Positions 1 through 7,577 of a stretch of 21,748 bases of DNA are shown one piece after another. Origin of the DNA: Clostridiales bacterium (GTDB taxonomy: Bacteria; Bacillota; Clostridia; Lachnospirales; Lachnospiraceae); the NCBI GenBank assembly GCA_019416265.1, contig DXXQ01000251.1:1-21748 (forward strand), in the 5' to 3' direction. Below the pieces are notes generated by a model that was not told the DNA's origin, did no database searches, and worked only from the letters and a program-made list of their open reading frames with translations. Numbering within the stretch: position 1 is the first letter of the stretch; each line of letters starts with the position of its first letter. The translations under genes were made by a program, and so were the position numbers.

Positions 1-93
1 ATAGTATCAGAAGGAAACTAAAATAGAAAGCGAAAACCAGTGCAACTGTTTCATGACGCATTGGTGTCTTTCGCAGAAAGACGGGTTATATAA

Positions 94-753
94 ATGGAAG
101 AAATGTTAGGGAAAACAATAAAAGGGCTGATTTTTGATTTGGATGGAGTTATAGTATTTACAGATAAATTGCACTATTTAGCCTGGAAGGAAATGGCAGA
201 TGAAATAGGAATCCATTTTGATGAAAAAATCAACAACAGACTTCGTGGTGTCAGTAGGATGGACAGTCTTTCTATTATTTTGGAAAATTATAATGGAGAT
301 GAACTGACTCTGGAAAGAAAACAGGAGTTGGCAGAAAGTAAGAATAATAATTATAAAAAACTTCTAAATGAAATGACTCCAGGAGATGTGTCATTAGAAG
401 TTAAAGAAACATTAAAGGAGCTTCGCAGACGCGGATATAAACTTGCCATTGGTTCGTCAAGCCAGAATGCAAAAACTATTCTTGTAAGGGTAGGGTTAAT
501 GAATGCATTTGATGAAATTTCAGATGGAAATAATATTAAGAAGTCAAAACCGGATCCGGAGGTGTTTTTAAAAGCGGCCCAGTTTTTGCAATTAAAACCA
601 GAAGAATGTGCAGTTATAGAAGATGCGTATGCAGGTATTGATGCGGCAAAGGCGGGTGGTATGACTGCAGTGGCAATTGGGGATGCGATTTCTTACAGCA
701 AGTCTGACGTCCGAGTGCAAAGTTTTAGAGAATTGTTAAATTATTTTAAATAA
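94..753 (+). CDS. pgmB: beta-phosphoglucomutase (HAD superfamily)
   Basis: A 219-residue HAD phosphotransferase that interconverts beta-glucose 1-phosphate and glucose 6-phosphate in the cytoplasm, normally downstream of maltose, trehalose or kojibiose phosphorylases. Motif I, FDLDGV, places the nucleophile at D15 and the acid/base at D17. The cap carries the beta-PGM pattern HxxAW (from H27) and GVSR (about 52-55), followed by a KNNNY segment. Motif II is GSSSQNAK, the motif III lysine sits in KKSKPDP, and motif IV is VIEDAYAG. T23 matches the threonine after motif I, but F22 stands where beta-PGMs such as the lactococcal enzyme have Asp. No good ribosome site precedes the ATG at 94; ATG 103 is an alternative. 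The usual phosphorylase partner is not visible because the window begins just upstream. The gene is AT-rich, like its right neighbour and unlike the rest of the window. Confidence 0.88.
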   Translation: MEEMLGKTIKGLIFDLDGVIVFTDKLHYLAWKEMADEIGIHFDEKINNRLRGVSRMDSLSIILENYNGDELTLERKQELAESKNNNYKKLLNEMTPGDVSLEVKETLKELRRRGYKLAIGSSSQNAKTILVRVGLMNAFDEISDGNNIKKSKPDPEVFLKAAQFLQLKPEECAVIEDAYAGIDAAKAGGMTAVAIGDAISYSKSDVRVQSFRELLNYFK

Positions 754-799
754 ATGGACTTAAATGCATTTTTAAATTCCAGCGTTATGGAAGTTACTC

Positions 800-827
800 T
801 TGCACATATCATTTTGTGTTGTATAAA
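800..827 (+). promoter_or_regulatory. candidate promoter upstream of GNAT gene
   Basis: TTGCAC (800-805) and TATAAA (822-827) are separated by 16 bases, a sigma-A-like spacing in an otherwise featureless AT-rich gap (754-1018). It would give a leader of about 185 bases before the acetyltransferase. A perfect TATAAT at 967-972 lies inside an inverted repeat and is a competing choice. Confidence 0.4.
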
Positions 828-947
828 ATTTGGTGTCAGTTAATAGATTGCATTGAGGTGAATAAAATTAATGTCTACATTTTGGCTATAAAAACATTAC
901 GGACGAAGTGGGATTGTGCGGATAATCAATCATAAAACTCACATAAA

Positions 948-979
948 GCGAACTAATAATACACTTTATAATCGTTCGC
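948..979. repeat. inverted repeat flanking a TATAAT box
   Basis: GCGAAC at 948-953 is repeated inverted as GTTCGC at 974-979, with 20 AT-rich bases between them that include a perfect TATAAT at 967-972. It lies 40 bases before the likely start of the acetyltransferase. The position suggests an operator over a promoter, but no good -35 box sits 17 bases upstream, so it could also be a chance dyad or an RNA hairpin. Confidence 0.45.
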
Positions 980-1018
980 ACGAATGCAAAAGACGAATTT
1001 ATGGAGGATAGATTTTTA

Positions 1019-1525
1019 ATGAGTGTATTGCATATTTCAAAAGAATATACAGTAAGAAAACTTACAGAAAACGATGCAAAACATGTCTATATGCTATTAA
1101 TTGGAAATCCTGTGTATTTTGAGTTCTGCTCATCGGATCCTTCTATAGAATCGGTGATTGAAGATATGAAAGCACTGCCTCAAAATAAAACTTATGACGA
1201 CAAGTTTTATATTGGTTTTTATAAATGCGGACGATTGATTGCTGTGATGGATTTAATATATCGTTATCCTGATGAGAATACTGCTTTTATCGGCTTTTTT
1301 ATGATGGACAAGATGTATCAAGGTAAAGGTATTGGCTCTGAGATAATTGAAGAGTGCTTAGTTTATCTTGAAAAGCAAGGGTTTACTTATGTTCGATTAG
1401 GATATATAAAAGGAAATAAACAAAGTAGACATTTTTGGATAAAGAATGGATTTATTCCAACAGGCATCGAAACAAATAATAGTCAGGGGACGGTTGTAGT
1501 AATGCAAAGGAAAATTGAACCCTGA
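1019..1525 (+). CDS. GNAT family N-acetyltransferase
   Basis: A 168-residue acetyl-CoA-dependent N-acetyltransferase whose substrate cannot be told from sequence. The acetyl-CoA loop is QGKGIG (101-106), preceded by a beta-strand FIGFFMM and followed by an amphipathic helix. The C-terminal half has the usual N-x-x-S-R-x-F-W (133-140) then NGF pattern of RimJ/RimL-like members. An ATG at 1001 is in frame, but its codons themselves form the GGAGG (1003-1007) that sits 11 bases before ATG 1019, so the later start is preferred. The gene stands alone between a possible promoter and a strong terminator. Its codon use is AT-rich like pgmB, which hints at separate acquisition or a local compositional block. 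Confidence 0.82.
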   Translation: MSVLHISKEYTVRKLTENDAKHVYMLLIGNPVYFEFCSSDPSIESVIEDMKALPQNKTYDDKFYIGFYKCGRLIAVMDLIYRYPDENTAFIGFFMMDKMYQGKGIGSEIIEECLVYLEKQGFTYVRLGYIKGNKQSRHFWIKNGFIPTGIETNNSQGTVVVMQRKIEP

Positions 1526-1582
1526 ATTTCAGTATGCTAGGCTACCGAATAGAAATAAGAAATCCGATAACAAAATGATAAT

Positions 1583-1628
1583 AAAAGCCCCGCATAATTG
1601 ATGAAAACATCAGTTATGTGGGGCTTTT
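1583..1628. terminator. strong rho-independent terminator, bidirectional
   Basis: A 21-base-pair hairpin whose arms (1583-1603 and 1608-1628) close on an AAAA loop. It is GC-rich at AGCCCC/GGGGCT, and its A-run and T-run lie in the stem ends, so it can work in both directions. It ends the acetyltransferase transcript and insulates the PadR promoter. Confidence 0.9.
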
Positions 1629-1643
1629 AATGTAAATATACTA

Positions 1644-1672
1644 TTGACATTCAATGTACTGTGTAGTACGAT
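1644..1672 (+). promoter_or_regulatory. padR promoter with overlapping dyad operator
   Basis: A consensus TTGACA (1644-1649) is followed after 17 bases by TACGAT (1667-1672). Between and over the -10 lies a perfect dyad, GTACT (1656-1660) and AGTAC (1665-1669), around GTGT. PadR-family repressors commonly bind a dyad with GTAC/ATGT character in their own promoter, so autorepression of this two-gene operon is the natural reading. Confidence 0.75.
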
Positions 1673-1696
1673 GTATATAAGCAAAGGAGGTATGAC

Positions 1697-2029
1697 ATGA
1701 ACATAGAAAAATGGAAGTCCCAAATTGCCCGTGGGACACTGGAATATTGCATTTTGCTGATGTTAAGCAGGAAAACATACTATGGGTATGAGCTATTGCA
1801 GGAGTTAAGTAAGTATCCCATGCTGGCCTCCACAGAGAGTACGATTTATCCGCTGTTAAGGAGGCTGCAAAAAGAGGGATGTCTTCAGTCCGTATGGCAG
1901 GATTCTGCGGAGGGGCTGCCGCCCAGGAAGTATTATTCGTTGACACAGGAGGGAGAAGAATATCTTTCGGCAATGACGAAAGAGTGGACCAATCTGTTAA
2001 ACGCCATATCAAATTTGAAAGGGGAATAG
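1697..2029 (+). CDS. PadR family transcriptional regulator
   Basis: A 110-residue winged-helix repressor of the short PadR class (subfamily 2, without a long C-terminal helical domain). The DNA-binding region includes the YGYEL helix (29-33), the recognition-helix segment STIYPLLRRLQKEG (about 48-61), and the wing PPRKYYSLT (75-83). A last helix (about 84-107) would form the dimer interface. An excellent AAAGGAGG (1683-1690) sits six bases before the ATG. The gene is followed after three bases by a HAAS-domain membrane protein, a pairing seen repeatedly in Bacillota, and the promoter carries a dyad suited to autoregulation. The inducing signal is unknown; in related operons it is often envelope stress. 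Confidence 0.92.
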   Translation: MNIEKWKSQIARGTLEYCILLMLSRKTYYGYELLQELSKYPMLASTESTIYPLLRRLQKEGCLQSVWQDSAEGLPPRKYYSLTQEGEEYLSAMTKEWTNLLNAISNLKGE

Positions 2030-2032
2030 AAC

Positions 2033-2599
2033 ATGAACGCAGCATTAGAAAAATATTTAAACACAATTGACAGACATTTAAAGCCGCTCCCTGCATCTGA
2101 GAGAGTTGATATTGTGAAAGAAATTAAAGGCTCGATCCAGGAGATGGAGAATGAAAAGCTTTCGACAGAACAGATTTTGTCCAGACTGGGAGATCCCAAA
2201 GAACTGGCGAAAGCATATCTTGGGGATATGATCACCAGAGGAAGCGGTTTCAGCTGGAGCAGAGTCCTCACAATATGCGCCTTTTACAGTGTTGTGGGAT
2301 TTTCAGGGCTGATCGTAATTCCTACACTTGCCATTATTGCGCCGGTCTTCATTCTCTGCGCAGCCATATGCCCGCTGCTGGGGGCTGCCAAGTTGATTGA
2401 TTATATTTTAAATCTGGGAATTCCCTATATGGACAATATCGGTTTTCAGTTCGGTTCTACAGTCCTTGGACCGATCCCCGTATTTTTTGCATCTGTGATT
2501 ACAGGAATCCTTTTATACATGGTGGGATACGGCGCCTGGAAGCTTCTGGTATATTACTGCAGAAAAGTTGGCAGCACAAAGAAAAAATTATCTGTCTGA
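2033..2599 (+). CDS. HAAS/DUF1700 domain membrane protein
   Basis: A 188-residue protein with an N-terminal cytoplasmic HAAS-type helical domain (about 1-66) and a hydrophobic C-terminal part. The N-domain holds the family signature RLGDPKELAKAY (51-62), preceded by a KEIxxSIxEM helix (29-38). Hydrophobic stretches at about 78-98, 98-122 and 144-175 suggest three membrane segments, with a basic C-terminus (KKK near 183-185). It starts three bases after the padR stop, with a ribosome site (AAGGGG) inside the end of padR, so the two are translationally linked. HAAS proteins partner PadR regulators and are thought to sense membrane or envelope state; no enzymatic residues are visible. No obvious terminator follows. 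Confidence 0.85.
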   Translation: MNAALEKYLNTIDRHLKPLPASERVDIVKEIKGSIQEMENEKLSTEQILSRLGDPKELAKAYLGDMITRGSGFSWSRVLTICAFYSVVGFSGLIVIPTLAIIAPVFILCAAICPLLGAAKLIDYILNLGIPYMDNIGFQFGSTVLGPIPVFFASVITGILLYMVGYGAWKLLVYYCRKVGSTKKKLSV

Positions 2600-2734
2600 G
2601 ACAGTACGGGACGGAGAAAAAGTGGATTGTCAGGATGGTATGAAGAATGATAAGGACACAAGAATCATTTATCGGTAATTTGCTGTTACCTTCCTTGTAT
2701 AAAACTAAAAAAATTGTGAAAATCCACATATGTG

Positions 2735-2763
2735 TTGAAAAGAAACTAAAAAAATACTATAAT
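2735..2763 (+). promoter_or_regulatory. nagB promoter
   Basis: TTGAAA (2735-2740) and a perfect TATAAT (2758-2763) are separated by 17 bases, leaving a leader of about 78 bases before nagB. A short dyad, TGAC (2794-2797) and GTCA (2802-2805) around AACG, lies in the leader and could be an operator, but it matches neither the cre nor the NagR consensus well. Confidence 0.78.
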
Positions 2764-2847
2764 TATACCCATGGATAAAGTATGTCAATAAAATGACAAC
2801 GGTCACTGGTGAAACAGGGCTATTGAGATGAAAAGGAGAAAAAGATT

Positions 2848-3591
2848 ATGGTTATTTATGCTGAAAAAGATTATGCAGGCGCAAGCAGAAAAGCAGCTCA
2901 CATTATGGCGGCTCAGATTATTGCGAAACCGGACTCCGTACTTGGACTGGCTACAGGCTCTACTCCTGTTGGAATGTACCAGCAGCTTGTTGAGTGGAAT
3001 AAAGCGGGAGATCTTGATTTTTCACAGATTTCCAGTGTAAACCTTGACGAGTATAAAGGTCTTCCGGGAGACAACGACCAGAGCTATCGTTATTTCATGA
3101 ACACAAATCTTTTTGATCATGTAAACATTGATAAAGAAAAAACTCATGTACCGAACGGTCTGATTGAAGATTCTGACGAAGCATGCGCACAGTACAATGC
3201 AACAATCGCATCTATGGGCGGTGTTGATATCCAGGTACTTGGTATTGGCGGAAACGGTCATATTGGTTTCAATGAGCCATGCGATGAGTTTATTAAAGAG
3301 ACACATTGTGTAGATCTTACAGAAAGCACAATTAAAGCAAATGCAAGATTCTTCGAGAGCATGGACGATGTTCCGAAACAGGCATACACAATGGGAATCA
3401 AGAACATTATGGACGCTAAGAGAATCCTTCTGATCGCTACAGGAGCTGCAAAGGCAGACGCCCTTTACAAATCTCTGTTCGGACCGATCACACCACAGGT
3501 TCCGGCTTCTATTTTACAGCTTCATAAAGATGTAGTTGTAGTTGCTGACGAAGAAGCATTAAGCCTTATTAAGGAAAAAGGACTTCTCTGA
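2848..3591 (+). CDS. nagB: glucosamine-6-phosphate deaminase
   Basis: A 247-residue enzyme converting glucosamine 6-phosphate to fructose 6-phosphate and ammonia, the committed step feeding amino sugars into glycolysis. The length is that of the short Bacillus-type NagB, which lacks the allosteric tail of the E. coli protein. The phosphate-binding loop is ATGSTP (35-40), the catalytic base region is VNLDEY with D67, and the ring-opening motif GIGGNGHIGFNEP (132-144) supplies H138 and E143. N136 replaces the Asp of E. coli, as in the Bacillus enzyme. The call of ATG 2848 is fixed by AAGGAG (2833-2838) nine bases upstream. nagA follows after 32 bases, and the pair has its own promoter and terminator. 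Confidence 0.96.
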   Translation: MVIYAEKDYAGASRKAAHIMAAQIIAKPDSVLGLATGSTPVGMYQQLVEWNKAGDLDFSQISSVNLDEYKGLPGDNDQSYRYFMNTNLFDHVNIDKEKTHVPNGLIEDSDEACAQYNATIASMGGVDIQVLGIGGNGHIGFNEPCDEFIKETHCVDLTESTIKANARFFESMDDVPKQAYTMGIKNIMDAKRILLIATGAAKADALYKSLFGPITPQVPASILQLHKDVVVVADEEALSLIKEKGLL

Positions 3592-3623
3592 TTTTGGGCT
3601 GAAAAAAGGAGCGGATAATTACA

Positions 3624-4727
3624 ATGATTATTAAAAATGGAAAGGTTTTTCAGGAAGATGGCACTTATGTACAGAAGGATCTCTATGTAGAGAACGGCAT
3701 GATTGTCGCTTCTAAAGAAGAACTTACAGACTTAACAGAGGTAGATGCGACAGGACTTAAGGTTCTTCCGGGATTTATTGATGTACACAGTCATGGTGCA
3801 AAGGGACATGATTTCTCAGACGCTGATGTAGACGGACTGAAAAAGATCCTTCAGTATCAGAAATCTCAGGGAGTTACTTCCTATTGTCCTACCTCTATGA
3901 CACTGCCGAAAGAGCAGCTTCTTAAAATCTTTAAGACTGCGGTAGATGTGGAGCTTGATGATACATGTGCGCATCTTGCCGGTATCAATATGGAAGGACC
4001 GTTTATTTCACCTGGAAAGAAAGGCGCTCATGTAGAGGGCTATATTGTAAGACCGGATGCGGGATTTTTCCGCGAGTGTAACGCAGTATGCGGAAATCTG
4101 ATCAAGCTGGTTACCCTTTCTCCGGAGGTGGACGGTGCAGAAGAGTTCATCAGAGAATGTAAAGATGAAGTAAGTATTTCTCTTGGACATACAACAGCAG
4201 GATATGATTGTGCGAAGGCTGCAATGGATGCAGGCGCACATCATGTAACTCACCTTTTTAATGCGATGCCGCCATATGGACATCGTGAGCCGGGTCTTAT
4301 TGGTGCAGCAGCAGACTGTCCTGAGTGTATGGTTGAACTGATCGGAGACGGAATCCATATTCATCCATCTGTTGTACGCAACACCTTCCGTCTTTTCGGA
4401 AAAGAGCGTGTGGTTCTTGTCAGTGACTCAATGATGGCTGCAGGTATGGAGAACGGAACCTATGAACTGGGCGGACAGGAAGTTACGATGAAGGATCGCA
4501 AAGCAACTCTTGCAAACGGAACGATCGCAGGTTCTGCAACAAACCTTATGGAATGTGTAAGAACAGTTATCGGTATGGGAGTACCGGAGGACGAAGCAAT
4601 CTTTGCAGCTACCAGAAACCCTGCTAAGAGTATCGGAATTTATGATGTAGCCGGTTCTCTTACACCTGGTAAACGTGCAGACATTGTTCTCACAGATGAG
4701 AAACTGAATGTTGTAAAAGTATTCTGA
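3624..4727 (+). CDS. nagA: N-acetylglucosamine-6-phosphate deacetylase
   Basis: A 367-residue amidohydrolase-superfamily enzyme that removes acetate from GlcNAc-6-phosphate, making the substrate of the preceding nagB product. An N-terminal beta-sandwich strand region (1-48) leads into the TIM barrel. The metal and catalytic residues are readable: HSH at H55 and H57, the metal-ligand glutamate E124 in NMEGPF, H189 in SLGHT, H210 in THLFNAM, and the catalytic D268 in VSDSMMAAG. The usual end motif PAKSIG followed by GSLTPGKRADIV is intact. Length and motifs are complete. An AAAGGAG-type ribosome site precedes the ATG. Together with nagB it would use GlcNAc from peptidoglycan, mucin or chitin oligosaccharides; no transporter or GntR regulator lies nearby in this window. 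Confidence 0.96.
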   Translation: MIIKNGKVFQEDGTYVQKDLYVENGMIVASKEELTDLTEVDATGLKVLPGFIDVHSHGAKGHDFSDADVDGLKKILQYQKSQGVTSYCPTSMTLPKEQLLKIFKTAVDVELDDTCAHLAGINMEGPFISPGKKGAHVEGYIVRPDAGFFRECNAVCGNLIKLVTLSPEVDGAEEFIRECKDEVSISLGHTTAGYDCAKAAMDAGAHHVTHLFNAMPPYGHREPGLIGAAADCPECMVELIGDGIHIHPSVVRNTFRLFGKERVVLVSDSMMAAGMENGTYELGGQEVTMKDRKATLANGTIAGSATNLMECVRTVIGMGVPEDEAIFAATRNPAKSIGIYDVAGSLTPGKRADIVLTDEKLNVVKVF

Positions 4728-4756
4728 GAAGATTTTTAATTTAAGAAATATCAAAT

Positions 4757-4801
4757 AAAAAAGCTTTTCTCCACCGCGATAAGATGGGGAAAAGCTTTTT
4801 T
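4757..4801. terminator. bidirectional terminator between nagA and uracil permease
   Basis: A 16-base-pair stem (4757-4772 with 4786-4801) has a 13-base loop and A/T runs at both ends. It lies between two convergent genes and can serve both. Confidence 0.88.
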
Positions 4802-4831
4802 CTTGAAGATTTATGATGTTTTCAGTAAAAA

Positions 4832-6094
4832 TCAGGCTTCTTCTTTATCGTTTGTCAGATTCATCTTGTCAAGCAAATGGAAAATCAGACTTAAAATCAT
4901 AGCTACGATACAGGCAAGAACCATACCGGTGAGCTGTACATTTCCAAACTTGACAGAGATTCCGGAAAGGCCTGTGACAAAGACAACGGAGGTCAGCGTT
5001 AGGTTTCTGGAACGGCCGTAATCTACCTTGGAATCCACCAGAATACGGATACCGGAAGCTCCGATCATACCGTATAACAGGAAGGAAATTCCGCCGATAA
5101 CCGGACCGGGAACTGTCTGGATCAGCATGGAAAGCTTGCCGACAAAGGAGCAGATGATTGAGAGGACTGCAGCGCCGGCAATTACCCGTACACTGTAAAC
5201 CTTTGTCACTGCCATAACGCCGATGTTTTCGCCATAAGTAGTAGTTGGAACGGAACCGATAAGACCGGAAAGCATCGTGGAGAAGTTATCTCCAAACAGG
5301 GAACGGTGCAGCCCCGGATCTTTTAAAAGGTCTCTTCCGACGATTTTGCTTGTGACAACCTGGTGACCGATATGCTCTGAAGTAATTACCAGGATAACCG
5401 GAAGAATAATCAAAATCGCATCCAGATCAAACTTCGGAAGCTGGAAGTTCGGCAGTGCAAAAAGAGGCGCGTTCACAACCTCGGTAAAGTCCACAATACC
5501 GCAGAGAAGAGCGGCAATATATCCTGCAATTACTGCGATCAGGATCGGAATTACAGAAAGAAAGCCGCGGAAAAGTATATTTCCGAAGATTGCAACACCG
5601 AGAGTTACCACAAATACGATTACTTTTTTGGGGTCGATCACCTCATCGAGAAGTCCGGCATTGCTTGCAGCTGTTCCGGAAAGCTCCAGACCGATCAAAG
5701 CAACTACAGGTCCCATAGCTGCCGGAGGCAGTACAATGTCGATCCAGTCAGAACCGAATTTTTTGATAATAAAGGCTACAATACATCCGCAGAAGCCCAC
5801 AACTACGAAACCGCCAAGAGCGTATTCATAGCCCATTTGGGAAATAACAATGCCTGCAGGCGCCAGAAATGCGAAGCTGGAACCAAGATAGGCAGGAGCT
5901 TTTCCCTTGGTGACTGCGATGAACAGAAGTGTTCCCACACCGTTCATGAACAGCACGATCGCAGGGTTGATTCCGAAAATAAAGGGTACCAGGACTGTTG
6001 CGCCGAACATGGCAAACATGTGCTGGATACTGAGGGGAATCAGAAGGTTTACAGGTACTTTATCTTCAACTTGGATAATCTTTCGTTCTACCAT
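4832..6094 (-). CDS. uracil permease (NCS2 family)
   Basis: A 420-residue polytopic nucleobase:proton symporter, the size of UraA/PyrP, with about 14 hydrophobic segments expected for the fold. Family motifs are clear: SIQHMFAMFGATVLVP (22-37), AYLGSSFAFLAP (68-79) and GPVVALIGLELSG (128-140). The substrate-binding glutamates are present as SEHIGHQ with E240 and TTTYGENIG with E289, matching E241 and E290 of E. coli UraA. The GLELSG and H241/H244 context favours uracil over xanthine. It starts 32 bases after pepT on the same strand with AGGGAG upstream, so the two are probably cotranscribed. No PyrR-type attenuator hairpin was found before it. Confidence 0.92.
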   Translation of the reverse strand: MVERKIIQVEDKVPVNLLIPLSIQHMFAMFGATVLVPFIFGINPAIVLFMNGVGTLLFIAVTKGKAPAYLGSSFAFLAPAGIVISQMGYEYALGGFVVVGFCGCIVAFIIKKFGSDWIDIVLPPAAMGPVVALIGLELSGTAASNAGLLDEVIDPKKVIVFVVTLGVAIFGNILFRGFLSVIPILIAVIAGYIAALLCGIVDFTEVVNAPLFALPNFQLPKFDLDAILIILPVILVITSEHIGHQVVTSKIVGRDLLKDPGLHRSLFGDNFSTMLSGLIGSVPTTTYGENIGVMAVTKVYSVRVIAGAAVLSIICSFVGKLSMLIQTVPGPVIGGISFLLYGMIGASGIRILVDSKVDYGRSRNLTLTSVVFVTGLSGISVKFGNVQLTGMVLACIVAMILSLIFHLLDKMNLTNDKEEA

Positions 6095-6126
6095 TTTATT
6101 CTTTTCTCTCCCTGAAAAAGTGATTT

Positions 6127-7356
6127 TTATTTATGAGCAGAAGCATAAAAAAGCTCAATAAGCTTCCGTGTCATGGCAACTGCAGTGTCCATTCCCTCCA
6201 CGGTGATGTGCTCGTAAGGACCGTGATAAGCGTGTCCTCCGGTACCGAGATTCGGGCATGGAAGGCCCATGAAGCTTAAGCGTGCGCCGTCGGTGCCGCC
6301 GCGGATCGGGGTGACAAGAGGCTCGATTCCTGTTTCCAGACAGGCTTTTTTTGCACAGTCGATAAGCTCCGGATATCTGGAAACAATCTCGCTCATATTG
6401 CGATACTGCTCTTTCAAGGTAAGCTTTACTGTACCCTCGCCCCATTTCTGATTGAGGCATTTTGCGATATGCTCCATAGTTTCCTGACGCTGTTTAAAGG
6501 ATTCCCCATCATGGTCACGGATGATATAATCAAGCTTTGCACTTGCGACATCACCGCTCATGGAACACAGATGATAGAAGCCTTCGTATCCGTCTGTATC
6601 TCTTGGCGTTTCGCTGACAGGAAGCATGGAATCAAACTCCATGGCAACGAGAGCTGCGTTTACCATGGTATCTTTGGCAGAACCGGGATGTACATTGACA
6701 CCGGTAACCTCAACGATGGCTCCGCTTGCATTGAAATTTTCGTACTGAATCTCTCCTTCTGTATCGCCGTCTAAGGTATAAGCCACATCAGCGCCGGATT
6801 TTTCCAGACTGAAATTTGTAGTACCTTCACCGATTTCTTCATCCGGTGTAAAGGTAATGCAGATGGTTCCGTGAGGAATATTTTCTTTGATAAGAAGTTC
6901 GGCAACAGTCATGATTTCGGCAATTCCGGCCTTGTCGTCAGCGCCGAGAATGGTAGTGCCGTCTGTGGTGATCAAAGTTCTGCCTTTCAGGGAGGCAAGA
7001 TGGGGGAACATTTGCGGGGAAAGTGTGCGTCCGCTTGTTCCAAGAGCGAGTTCTCCTCCGTCATAATTTTCGGTAATCACAGGATTTGCCGGATGGCTGC
7101 AGAAATCGGAAACAGTGTCCATGTGTGCAATGAGACCGAGTTTTGGCGCCTGCTCATACCCCGGTGTAGCCGGAAGATGTGCATAGACATAACAAAATTC
7201 GTCAACATAGGCATCTGCGATTCCAAGCTCTTTTAACTCTTTTACAAGAAGTTCTGCAAGATCGAACTGGCATGCAGAGGATGGATTCGGTGTGCCGTTT
7301 TCATCGCTTGGTGTAAATACTTTTACATAAGATAACAGGCGTTCGTATGCTTTCAT
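6127..7356 (-). CDS. pepT: peptidase T (tripeptide aminopeptidase)
   Basis: A 409-residue M20B metallopeptidase that removes the N-terminal residue from tripeptides in the cytoplasm. All di-zinc and catalytic residues are visible: H78 and D80 in AHMDT, D140 in GADDKAG, the E173/E174 pair in TPDEEIG, D196 in TLDG, and the last histidine H378 in GGHAYHGP. Length matches E. coli PepT (408). The lid/dimerisation domain spans about 205-315 with VHPGSAK. AAAGGAG lies just before the ATG. It is divergent from a membrane dipeptidase gene, so two peptide-degrading genes share a 221-base control region, and the uracil permease gene follows in the same direction. Confidence 0.95.
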   Translation of the reverse strand: MKAYERLLSYVKVFTPSDENGTPNPSSACQFDLAELLVKELKELGIADAYVDEFCYVYAHLPATPGYEQAPKLGLIAHMDTVSDFCSHPANPVITENYDGGELALGTSGRTLSPQMFPHLASLKGRTLITTDGTTILGADDKAGIAEIMTVAELLIKENIPHGTICITFTPDEEIGEGTTNFSLEKSGADVAYTLDGDTEGEIQYENFNASGAIVEVTGVNVHPGSAKDTMVNAALVAMEFDSMLPVSETPRDTDGYEGFYHLCSMSGDVASAKLDYIIRDHDGESFKQRQETMEHIAKCLNQKWGEGTVKLTLKEQYRNMSEIVSRYPELIDCAKKACLETGIEPLVTPIRGGTDGARLSFMGLPCPNLGTGGHAYHGPYEHITVEGMDTAVAMTRKLIELFYASAHK

Positions 7357-7394
7357 TGTTAGACTCCTTTAATTTTTTGATTCGTGACTGTAAA

Positions 7395-7431
7395 TGCAGG
7401 AACATTTCGGCGCTCCTGCAGTGTTAAACAC
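7395..7431. repeat. two dyads in the pepT leader
   Basis: TGCAGGA (7395-7401) and TCCTGCA (7414-7420) form a perfect 7-base-pair inverted repeat with a 12-base spacer. The palindrome GTGTTAAACAC (7421-7431) follows directly. Both lie between pepT and its presumed promoter and could be a leader hairpin, an operator, or both. Confidence 0.5.
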
Positions 7432-7577
7432 CACCTTAGTGTACCATAATACCTGCCGGTAGTATACAGAAATCTTTGGTTTTCAAGTGGGATACAGATA
7501 AAAATGCAAAAAAGATTGCGCCCAATGGAAAAGTATATTACCATTACAGAAAGAGGAAATGGGAGGGAACAAAAGAC

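Noticed and set aside
1..93. Tail of an upstream sugar phosphorylase gene
   Set aside because: At most six or seven codons precede stops in two frames and neither is recognisable; an imperfect hairpin at about 34-77 is all that can be seen.
2674..2690. Terminator after the HAAS gene
   Set aside because: GGTAA/TTACC is only a 5-base-pair stem followed by TTCCTTG rather than a T-run.
2794..2805. Dyad in the nagB leader taken as a cre or NagR site
   Set aside because: It deviates from the central cre bases and does not resemble the NagR/DasR motif; kept only as a mention.
3250..3282. Asn instead of Asp in the NagB GNGHIGFNEP motif as a lost catalytic residue
   Set aside because: The short Bacillus-type NagB proteins carry the same Asn and are active.
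4008..4364. Reverse-strand reading frames within nagA and many other genes
   Set aside because: They have no ribosome site, odd composition rich in Cys, His or Ser, and overlie genes with full family motifs.
7476..7577. Longer form of the dipeptidase starting at 7476
   Set aside because: The extra residues are basic and unlike the family, and the GGGAGGG site points to ATG 7578.
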